Positions 26,730 to 33,644 of a DNA stretch of 64,000 nucleotides are shown piece by piece. The notes under the pieces were generated by a model. It did no database searches and was not told where the DNA came from. It worked only from the letters and a program-made list of their open reading frames with translations. Every line of letters starts with the position of its first letter. The first letter of the stretch is position 1. Position numbers and translations under genes: made by a program. The stretch comes from Streptomyces xiamenensis (GTDB taxonomy: Bacteria; Actinomycetota; Actinomycetes; Streptomycetales; Streptomycetaceae). The stretch covers positions 1,178,001 to 1,242,000 of the forward strand of contig NZ_CP009922.3 of the NCBI RefSeq assembly GCF_000993785.3, given 5' to 3'.

Positions 26730-27524
26730 ATGGATGCCACGCCGCCCGCACCCCCTTTCGACGCAGTGCGGCACGGTCTGCGGTTCGCCTTCGGCACGCT
26801 CACCGTGCTGCCGCCGGGCCGCACGCCGCCCCGCTGGGACCGGGACACCGCACGGGTGGGGATGCTGTGTGCCCCGGTGGCGGGTTTTGTCATCGGGCTG
26901 TGTGCCGCCGGCGCCGGCTGGGGGCTGTCGCGGCTGGGGTTCGGGGTGTGGCTGGTGGCCGTCGGCACCGTCGCGGTGCCGGCCGTGCTCAGCCGCGGGC
27001 TGCATCTGGACGGGCTCGCCGATGTCGCCGACGGGCTGGGCAGCGGGCGGCCCGCCGAGGGGGCGCTGGCCGTCATGAAGCGCTCCGACATCGGCCCGTT
27101 CGGCGTGGTCACGCTGCTGTTCGTGCTGCTCGCGCAGGTCGCCGCGTTCGCCCAGCTGTACGGGGCGGGGGAACGGTACGGGCTCGTCGCCGCCGTGCTG
27201 TGCGGCCTGGTCTCGCGCACCGCCCTCACGCTCGGCTGCCGGGCGGGGGTGCCCGCCGCCCGCGCGGACGGCCTGGGCGCGGTCGTCGCCGGCGTGGTGC
27301 CGCGCGGCGGCGCGTACGCCGTCGCCGGCTCCGTCGTGGCGCTCAGTACGCTCGTCGTCTGGCCCCTCGGCGGCTGCGCCGCTCTTCTCGGGCTGTGCGC
27401 CGCCGAGGGGTTGCTCGCCCGCTGCCGCCGGCGGCTGGGCGGCGTGACCGGTGATGTGCTGGGCGCGCTGTCCGAGACCGCCGGTACGGCCGCCCTGCTC
27501 GTGGCGACCCTGGGAGCAGGCTGA
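26730..27524 (+). CDS. cobS: adenosylcobinamide-GDP ribazoletransferase
   Basis: Membrane cobalamin synthase that joins GDP-cobinamide and alpha-ribazole. From ATG 26730 the 264 residues show about six membrane helices and the CobS motif HLDGLADVADGLGSGRPAEGALAVMKRSDIGPFG (read as the blocks HLDGLADVADG and MKRSDIGPFG near residues 93 and 117). No Shine-Dalgarno is visible and the divergent neighbour starts only 34 bases away, so the message may be leaderless. With cobU and cobT it completes nucleotide-loop assembly. Confidence 0.93.
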   Translation: MDATPPAPPFDAVRHGLRFAFGTLTVLPPGRTPPRWDRDTARVGMLCAPVAGFVIGLCAAGAGWGLSRLGFGVWLVAVGTVAVPAVLSRGLHLDGLADVADGLGSGRPAEGALAVMKRSDIGPFGVVTLLFVLLAQVAAFAQLYGAGERYGLVAAVLCGLVSRTALTLGCRAGVPAARADGLGAVVAGVVPRGGAYAVAGSVVALSTLVVWPLGGCAALLGLCAAEGLLARCRRRLGGVTGDVLGALSETAGTAALLVATLGAG

Positions 27525-27588
27525 CGGCGGCCCGGCGTACCCTGTGGGCCGTCGGCCCCGACCTACGACGAAACGGAATAACTGCACC

Positions 27589-29118
27589 GTGACAGCACTG
27601 ACCCTCAGCAAGACCTCCGCGACAGCGGTGAGCGCGGATGCCCTGGTCATCGGCATCGTCAAGGGCGAGGACGGCCCCGCGCCGGCCGCCGGCGTCCCGG
27701 CCCCGGCCGGGCTGCTGACCGAGGCGGCCGGCGTGCTGGCCACCCTCGGTGCCAAGGGTGGCAAGGACGAGATCACCCGGCTGCCCGCCCCGGCCGGCAC
27801 CACCGCGCCGCTGGTGATCGCGGTGGGGCTCGGCTCCGCGCCGCAGGACGGCGAGGACTTCGACCCGGAGACGCTGCGCAGCGCGGCGGGCTCCGCCGCC
27901 CGCGCGCTGTCCGGCACGGAGCACGCCGCGTTCGCGCTGCCGGTCTCCGACGCGGAGCGGGTCGCGGCGGTCGCCGAGGGTGCGCTGCTGGGCGCCTACG
28001 CGTTCACCGCCTTCCGCAAGACCGGCGAGGACGACCGCGGTCCGCTGGCGCGCGTCACGGTGCTGACCGCCGACGCCGAGGGTGCGGACGACGCCGCCCG
28101 GCAGGACGCGATCGCGCGGGCCGAGGTGCTGGCCACCGAGGTGGCGCGCACCCGCGACCTGGTGAACACCCCGCCGAACGCCCTCACCCCCGCCGGCTTC
28201 GCCGCGCACGCCACCGAGGCCGCCGCCGAACACGGCCTGTCCGTCGAGGTGCTGGACGAGGCGGCGCTGCGCGAGGGCGGCTTCGGCGGCATCCTCGGTG
28301 TCGGCATCGGTTCGCAGTCCCCGCCGCGCCTGGTGCGGGTGGCGCACACCCACCCCGAGGCGGACCGGACGATCGCGCTGGTCGGCAAGGGCATCACCTA
28401 CGACTCGGGCGGCATCTCCCTCAAGCCGGCGGGTCACAACGAGACGATGAAGTGCGACATGGCCGGCGCCGCCGCCGTCCTGTCCACGGTCGTGGCCGCC
28501 GCCCGGCTCGGCCTGAAGGTCAACATCACCGGCTGGCTGGCGCTGGCCGAGAACATGCCCTCGGGTTCGGCGACCCGCCCCGGTGACGTGCTGCGCATGT
28601 ACGGCGGCAAGACCGTCGAGGTGCTGAACACCGACGCCGAGGGCCGGCTGGTGATGGCCGACGCGCTCGTGCGGGCCGGCGAGGAGTCCCCGGACGCGAT
28701 CGTCGACGTGGCGACCCTGACCGGCGCGATGATGCTGGCGCTGGGCAAGCGCACCTTCGCCGTGATGGGCAACGACGACACCTTCCGGGGTCTGCTGCAC
28801 GACAGCGCGCGCCGCGCGGGCGAGCAGTCCTGGGAGATGCCGCTGCTCGCCGATCTGGCCGAGGGCATCAGCACCTCCACCATCGCCGACCTGAAGAACA
28901 TGGGTGAGCGGATGGGCGGCGGCCTGGTGGCCGGTCTGTTCCTGAAGGAGTTCGTCCCGGCGGGCACCCCGTGGGCGCACCTGGACATCGCGGGCCCGGC
29001 CTTCAACGAGGGCGGCGCCTTCGGTTACACCCCGAAGGGCGGTACGGGTTCGGCCGTGCGCACCCTGCTGCTGCTCGCCGAGCGGGCGGCCGCCGGGGAG
29101 CTGGAGGGACAGGGCTGA
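27589..29118 (+). CDS. pepA: leucyl aminopeptidase (M17)
   Basis: Cytosolic dinuclear-metal aminopeptidase. The 509 residues have the regulatory N-terminal domain (1-190) and a catalytic domain with the metal and catalytic motifs VGKGITYDSGGISLKPAG and NTDAEGRLVMADAL intact. Start GTG 27589 gives TALTLSKTSA; no strong ribosome site is visible. It sits 64 bases after cobS on the same strand and 227 bases before lpd. Confidence 0.95.
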   Translation: MTALTLSKTSATAVSADALVIGIVKGEDGPAPAAGVPAPAGLLTEAAGVLATLGAKGGKDEITRLPAPAGTTAPLVIAVGLGSAPQDGEDFDPETLRSAAGSAARALSGTEHAAFALPVSDAERVAAVAEGALLGAYAFTAFRKTGEDDRGPLARVTVLTADAEGADDAARQDAIARAEVLATEVARTRDLVNTPPNALTPAGFAAHATEAAAEHGLSVEVLDEAALREGGFGGILGVGIGSQSPPRLVRVAHTHPEADRTIALVGKGITYDSGGISLKPAGHNETMKCDMAGAAAVLSTVVAAARLGLKVNITGWLALAENMPSGSATRPGDVLRMYGGKTVEVLNTDAEGRLVMADALVRAGEESPDAIVDVATLTGAMMLALGKRTFAVMGNDDTFRGLLHDSARRAGEQSWEMPLLADLAEGISTSTIADLKNMGERMGGGLVAGLFLKEFVPAGTPWAHLDIAGPAFNEGGAFGYTPKGGTGSAVRTLLLLAERAAAGELEGQG

Positions 29119-29176
29119 CCCGCCCCGTCACGTGATGCCCGTCACGGTGGCCCCGGCCCTGCCCGGCCCGGCGTCT

Positions 29177-29195
29177 CACTTGTCGCCGACAAGTG
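29177..29195. promoter_or_regulatory. 19-bp perfect palindrome upstream of lpd
   Basis: CACTTGTCG-C-CGACAAGTG is a perfect 9-1-9 inverted repeat in the 227-base gap between pepA and lpd, 150 bases before the lpd start. There is no T-run after it and the stem would be short and symmetric, so an operator for a dimeric regulator is more likely than a terminator. Confidence 0.5.
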
Positions 29196-29345
29196 CGAAG
29201 ATGTTGTTCCGGCAGGACAGGGCCGGGCTCAACCAACCGGGGCGAGCCACATCGAGCCGCGCATCACACCACGCGGCGTACATACACCGCCGGCCGGTCG
29301 ATGCGGACCGGGTTCCGGTGAACCCCATGCTTGGAGGAACGTGAC

Positions 29346-30734
29346 GTGGCGAACGACGCCAGCACCGTTTTCGACCTGGTGATTCTCGGTGGCGGCAGCG
29401 GCGGTTACGCCGCGGCCCTGCGCGCTTCGCAGTTGGGCCTGGACGTCGCCCTGATCGAGAAGAACAAGCTGGGCGGCACCTGTCTGCACAACGGCTGCAT
29501 CCCCACCAAGGCCCTGCTGCACGCCGGTGAGGTAGCCGATGCCGCCCGCGACGCGTCGGAGTTCGGCGTGAAGGCCAGCTTCGACGGTATCGACATCGCC
29601 GGGGTGCACAAGTACAAGGACGGGGTGATCGCGGGGCTCTACAAGGGGCTCCAGGGTCTGGTCGCCTCGCGCAAGATCACCTACGTGGAGGGCGAGGGCC
29701 GGCTGTCGTCGGCCACCTCCGTGGATGTGAACGGCAAGCGCTACGTGGGCCGGCACATCCTCCTGGCGACCGGCTCCACCCCGAAGTCGCTGCCGGGTCT
29801 GACCATTGACGGCGACCGGGTGATCTCCTCGGACCACGCGCTGGTCCTGGACCGGGTCCCGAAGTCGGCGATCGTGCTGGGCGGTGGCGTCATCGGCGTC
29901 GAGTTCGCCTCGGCGTGGAAGTCGTTCGGCACCGAGGTCACGATCATCGAGGGCCTGCCGCACCTGGTTCCGGCGGAGGACGAGAACAGCTCGAAGCTGC
30001 TGGAGCGTGCCTTCCGCAAGCGCGGCATAAAGTTCTCCCTCGGTTCCTTCTTCAAGGGCGTGGAGTACACCGCCGACGGCGTCCGGGTCACCCTGGACAA
30101 CGGCAAGGTCCACGAGGCCGAGCTGCTGCTGGTGGCCATCGGCCGCGGCCCCGTCTCCCAGGGCCTGGGCTACGAGGAGGCCGGGGTCGCCATGGAGCGC
30201 GGCCACGTGCTGGTGGACGAGTACTGCCGCACCAACGTGCCCACCATCTCGGCGGTCGGTGACCTCATCCCGACCCTGCAGCTGGCGCACGTCGGCTTCG
30301 CCGAGGGCATCCTGGTCGCCGAGCGGCTGGCGGGTCTGTCGCCGGTGCCGATCGACTACGACGGTGTGCCGCGGGTGACGTACTGCCACCCCGAGGTCGC
30401 CTCCGTGGGCATCAGCGAGGCGAAGGCCAAGGAGCGGTACGGGGCCGACCAGGTCGTCACCCTGAAGTACAGCCTGGCCGGCAACGGCAAGAGCAAGATC
30501 CTGAAGACCTCGGGCGAGATCAAGCTCGTGCAGGTCCGTGACGGTGCCGTCGTCGGCGTCCACATGGTCGGCGACCGGCTCGGCGAGCAGGTCGGCGAGG
30601 CTCAGCTCATCTACAACTGGGAGGCGCTGCCCGCCGAGGTCGCGCAGCTCATCCACGCGCACCCGACGCAGAACGAGGCGCTCGGCGAGGCCCACCTGGC
30701 CCTGGCCGGCAAGCCGCTGCACTCCCACGACTGA
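29346..30734 (+). CDS. lpdA: dihydrolipoyl dehydrogenase (E3)
   Basis: FAD-dependent E3 that reoxidises dihydrolipoyl groups of 2-oxoacid dehydrogenase complexes. The 462 residues have the FAD site GGGSGGYAAALRA, the redox-active disulfide GGTCLHNGCIPTK, the NAD site LGGGVIGVE and the C-terminal catalytic dyad HAHPTQNE. GTG 29346 follows GGAGGAAC by five bases. sucB begins 70 bases downstream, so lpd and sucB probably form one operon that can serve both pyruvate and 2-oxoglutarate dehydrogenases. Confidence 0.97.
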   Translation: MANDASTVFDLVILGGGSGGYAAALRASQLGLDVALIEKNKLGGTCLHNGCIPTKALLHAGEVADAARDASEFGVKASFDGIDIAGVHKYKDGVIAGLYKGLQGLVASRKITYVEGEGRLSSATSVDVNGKRYVGRHILLATGSTPKSLPGLTIDGDRVISSDHALVLDRVPKSAIVLGGGVIGVEFASAWKSFGTEVTIIEGLPHLVPAEDENSSKLLERAFRKRGIKFSLGSFFKGVEYTADGVRVTLDNGKVHEAELLLVAIGRGPVSQGLGYEEAGVAMERGHVLVDEYCRTNVPTISAVGDLIPTLQLAHVGFAEGILVAERLAGLSPVPIDYDGVPRVTYCHPEVASVGISEAKAKERYGADQVVTLKYSLAGNGKSKILKTSGEIKLVQVRDGAVVGVHMVGDRLGEQVGEAQLIYNWEALPAEVAQLIHAHPTQNEALGEAHLALAGKPLHSHD

Positions 30735-30804
30735 CCCAGGCCGCGTTGCCCACCAGAGCGCGCCACCATCCGTACCGCACATCTCGTAAGGAGCAACAGA
30801 AACC

Positions 30805-32526
30805 ATGCCGGTTTCCGTAACCCTTCCGGCGCTCGGCGAGAGCGTGACCGAGGGCACCGTCACCCGCTGGCTGAAGGCCGAGGGTGAGCGTGTCGAGGCC
30901 GACGAGCCGTTGCTCGAGGTCTCCACCGACAAGGTCGACACCGAGATCCCGGCGCCCGCCGCCGGTGTTCTCACCAACATCAAGGTCGCCGAGGACGAGA
31001 CCGTCGAGGTGGGCGCCGAGCTGGCGATCATCGACGACGGTACGGGGGCGGCCGCCGCTCCCGCCGCCCCGGCCGCGGAGCCCGCCGCGGCCGAGCCCGC
31101 GCCCGCCCCGGCGCAGGCCGAGGCCCCGGCTCCGGCCGCCCCCGCCGCTCCGGCCGCGCCGTCCGGCGGTGCCGCCTCCGGCACCGACGTGGTGCTGCCC
31201 GCGCTCGGCGAGTCCGTCACCGAGGGCACCGTCACCCGCTGGCTGAAGGCGGTCGGTGAGTCGGTCGAGGCCGACGAGCCGCTGCTGGAGGTCTCCACCG
31301 ACAAGGTCGACACCGAGATCCCGGCGCCGGTCTCCGGCACCCTGCTGGAGATCACGGTGGGCGAGGACGAGGTCGCCGAGGTCGGCGGCAAGCTGGGCGT
31401 GATCGGTGCGGCGGACGCGGCTCCGGCCGCTGCCGAGCCCGCCCCGGCTCCCGCTCCCGCTCCGGCTCCGGCCGCCCCGGCTCCCGCGCCGGCCCCCCAG
31501 GCCGCCGCACCCGCCCCGGCACCGGCAGCTCCGGCGCCCGCGCCTGCCCCCGCACCCGCCCCGGCTCCGGCCGCCGCGGCACCGGCTCCCGCGCCGGCCG
31601 CGGAGGGCGCGTACGTCACCCCGCTGGTGCGCAAGCTCGCCGGCGAGAACGGCGTGGACCTGAACACCGTCACCGGCTCCGGTGTCGGCGGCCGCATCCG
31701 CAAGCAGGATGTGCTCGCCGCGGCCGAGGCCGCCAAGGCCGCCGCGGCGCCCGCCGCCGCCCCGGCCGCCGCGAAGGCCGCCCCGGCTCCGCAGACCCCG
31801 TCCCCGCTGCGCGGCCAGACGGTGAAGCTGACCCGGATCCGCAAGGTCATCGCGCAGAACATGATGAAGGCGCTGCACAACCAGGCGCAGCTGTCCACCG
31901 TGGTCGAGGTGGACGTCACCCGGATCATGAAGCTGCGGGCGCGGGCCAAGGAGTCCTTCCTGGCGCGCGAGGGCACCAAGCTGTCCCCGATGCCGTTCTT
32001 CGTGAAGGCCGCGGCCGAGGCGCTGAAGGTCCACCCGGCCGTCAACGCCAAGCTCAACGACGACGACACCGTCACGTACCACGATGTGGAGAACATCGGG
32101 ATCGCGGTGGACTCCGAGAAGGGCCTGATGGTCCCGGTCATCAAGGGCGCGGGCGACCTGTCCCTGGCGGGCATCGCCAAGAAGACCGCCGAGCTGGCCG
32201 GCAAGGTCCGCTCCGGCAAGCTGAGCCCGGACGACATGGGCGGGGGCACGTTCACGATCAGCAACACCGGTTCGCGCGGTGCGCTGTTCGACACGATCAT
32301 CGTGAACTACCCGCAGGTCGCCGAGCTGGGCATCGGTGCCACGGTGCGCCGTCCCGTCGTGATCAACCACCCCGAGCTGGGTGAGACGATCGCGATCCGC
32401 GACATGGTGTACCTGACGCTGTCCTACGACCACCAGCTGGTGGACGGCGCGGACGCCGCCCGCTACCTGGCGGACGTGAAGGCCCGCCTGGAGGCCGGCG
32501 AGTTCGAGGGTGAGCTGGGTCTGTAA
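30805..32526 (+). CDS. sucB: 2-oxoacid dehydrogenase E2 (dihydrolipoamide succinyltransferase)
   Basis: Lipoylated core of a 2-oxoacid dehydrogenase. The 573 residues contain two lipoyl domains (1-80 and about 125-205; lipoyl-lysines Lys43 and Lys167, each in [12 protein letters not shown]), long Ala-Pro linkers, a peripheral-subunit-binding domain ([17 protein letters not shown]) and the acyltransferase domain with DHQLVDG near the end. The two lipoyl domains fit actinobacterial E2, which can be shared by pyruvate and 2-oxoglutarate complexes. lipA and lipB, which make its cofactor, lie 18 kb away. Confidence 0.95.
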   Translation: MPVSVTLPALGESVTEGTVTRWLKAEGERVEADEPLLEVSTDKVDTEIPAPAAGVLTNIKVAEDETVEVGAELAIIDDGTGAAAAPAAPAAEPAAAEPAPAPAQAEAPAPAAPAAPAAPSGGAASGTDVVLPALGESVTEGTVTRWLKAVGESVEADEPLLEVSTDKVDTEIPAPVSGTLLEITVGEDEVAEVGGKLGVIGAADAAPAAAEPAPAPAPAPAPAAPAPAPAPQAAAPAPAPAAPAPAPAPAPAPAPAAAAPAPAPAAEGAYVTPLVRKLAGENGVDLNTVTGSGVGGRIRKQDVLAAAEAAKAAAAPAAAPAAAKAAPAPQTPSPLRGQTVKLTRIRKVIAQNMMKALHNQAQLSTVVEVDVTRIMKLRARAKESFLAREGTKLSPMPFFVKAAAEALKVHPAVNAKLNDDDTVTYHDVENIGIAVDSEKGLMVPVIKGAGDLSLAGIAKKTAELAGKVRSGKLSPDDMGGGTFTISNTGSRGALFDTIIVNYPQVAELGIGATVRRPVVINHPELGETIAIRDMVYLTLSYDHQLVDGADAARYLADVKARLEAGEFEGELGL

Positions 32527-32544
32527 GGCCACGGCGACACCGCG

Positions 32545-32584
32545 GGCCGCGCCCCGTCCGGAGCATTCCGGGCGGGGCGCGGCC
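32545..32584 (+). terminator. strong terminator after sucB
   Basis: A 17-bp stem (GGCCGCGCCCCGTCCGG with its complement, one G-T pair) around AGCATT is followed by TTATTGTT, an unusually T-rich tail for this genome. Confidence 0.9.
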
Positions 32585-32595
32585 TTATTGTTCTG

Positions 32596-32768
32596 GGGGG
32601 TGTCTTCACAGTGGCGCCGTCCGCCCGAAGGGCGGGCCCCGCGGTGTCTGGTGCGGTGCATCGCAAGGCGGAGGGTCGCCCTCATAGCGGGTTATTCGGG
32701 CGATGCGACAACGCAGCGAGGTGCCGTGCCAGACACCGCGGGGCAGGCGGGACTGTGAAGACACCCCC
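32596..32768. repeat. 173-bp nested palindromic element upstream of the GntR gene
   Basis: The outer arms GGGGGTGTCTTCACAGT (32596-32612) and their exact complement (32752-32768) enclose a second exact 15-bp pair, CCCCGCGGTGTCTGG (32637-32651) and 32729-32743, and then a third, GCATCGC / GCGATGC (32658-32664 and 32700-32706). The whole can fold into one long interrupted hairpin. It has no coding capacity that looks real and ends 25 bases before the regulator start. It resembles a non-autonomous mobile element or a repeated palindromic unit; no flanking target duplication is evident. Confidence 0.75.
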
Positions 32769-32793
32769 AGGGCAGCCTGTACCAGGGAGCGTG

Positions 32794-33489
32794 ATGTCAC
32801 TCATGAGTCAGCCGGTCGTGCATTCCCTGCGCGAGCAGATCCGTCAGCACATCGTGGAGGGGATCGTCAGCGGGCGCTGGCAGCCGGGCGAGCGGATCGT
32901 GGAGCGGCGGATCGCGGTGGAGCTGGAGGTCAGCCAGACGCCGGTACGCGAGGCGCTGCGCGAGCTGGAGGCGCTGCGGCTGATCGAGTCCGTCCCGAAC
33001 AAGGGGGTGCGGGTGCGGGCGCTGACCGTGTCCGTGCTGGAGGAGACGTATCCGGTGCGCGCCGGTCTGGAGCAGATCGCGGCGGAGCTGGCGGCGGGGC
33101 GGCTGGCGCGCGACGTGTCGGCGCTGGAGCCGCATGTGGCGGCCCTGTACGCGGCGGACCGGGCGGGGGACGGGGAGGCTCAGGTGGGGCACACGGTGGC
33201 CTTCCACCGGGAGCTGGTGCGCGCGGCGGGGAACGGGGTGCTGCTGCACACCTGGGAGTCGCTGGGGATCGAGGTGTGGACGGCGCTGTCGATCCGCTGG
33301 CTGGGGACGCGGCAGCAGTCGTACGCGGAGGAACACCAGGCGCTGCTGGACGCGTTCACGCGGGGTGATCCGCGGATCGGTGAGCTGGTGAAGGCGCATG
33401 TGCTGAACTGCGCGCCGCACGTTCCGGAGGGCCGGGAGGTGCCGGACGGGGACCCGGCGGGGGTGGCACAGGGTGCACGGGGGGCCTGA
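32794..33489 (+). CDS. GntR-family (FCD) transcriptional regulator
   Basis: The 231 residues comprise an N-terminal winged helix-turn-helix (RIVERRIAVELEVSQTPVREALRELEALRLIESVPNKG, read in short blocks at about residues 27-65) and an FCD ligand domain with the metal-binding His residues (HVAALY, HTVAFHREL). FCD regulators commonly respond to organic acids; PdhR is the classical pyruvate-sensing member. The position directly upstream of aceE, with a perfect palindrome between them, makes aceE the likely target. Start ATG 32794 follows AGGGAG by four bases; ATG 32803 is an alternative. Confidence 0.9.
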   Translation: MSLMSQPVVHSLREQIRQHIVEGIVSGRWQPGERIVERRIAVELEVSQTPVREALRELEALRLIESVPNKGVRVRALTVSVLEETYPVRAGLEQIAAELAAGRLARDVSALEPHVAALYAADRAGDGEAQVGHTVAFHRELVRAAGNGVLLHTWESLGIEVWTALSIRWLGTRQQSYAEEHQALLDAFTRGDPRIGELVKAHVLNCAPHVPEGREVPDGDPAGVAQGARGA

Positions 33490-33556
33490 AGATGCGCAAT
33501 TGTCCTGGCACAGGATGCCAATTTCCCCGTTCTGAGCGTTTTTTTACGACCCACCT

Positions 33557-33586
33557 TTGATCGATCATCGATCACGGGCTTACAGT
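33557..33586 (+). promoter_or_regulatory. aceE promoter with overlapping 17-bp operator
   Basis: TGATCGATCATCGATCA (33558-33574) is a perfect 8-1-8 palindrome. It overlaps a promoter-like pair, TTGATC (33557-33562) and TACAGT (33581-33586), spaced 18 bases. Repressor binding here would block polymerase. The GntR/FCD gene ends 68 bases upstream, so autogenous local control of aceE is the natural reading (inference). Confidence 0.65.
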
Positions 33587-33644
33587 CATCAGCGAACCGT
33601 TGTTACACCCGCATGACATTGTCCTGTCCGGAAGGGGGCCACCC

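Noticed and set aside
23229-26730. Cobalamin riboswitch near the cob genes
   Set aside because: I looked for the conserved B12-box region in the gaps before cobU, cobT and cobS; the gaps are short and no such core was recognisable.
31070-31800. Ala-Pro repeats of sucB as a DNA repeat element
   Set aside because: They encode the flexible linkers between lipoyl, binding and catalytic domains, normal for E2.
29229-32300. 1023-residue open frame opposite lpd and sucB
   Set aside because: It is antisense to two certain genes; its Gly/Ala runs mirror the Ala-Pro linkers and GC-rich codons of sucB. No ribosome site or family match.
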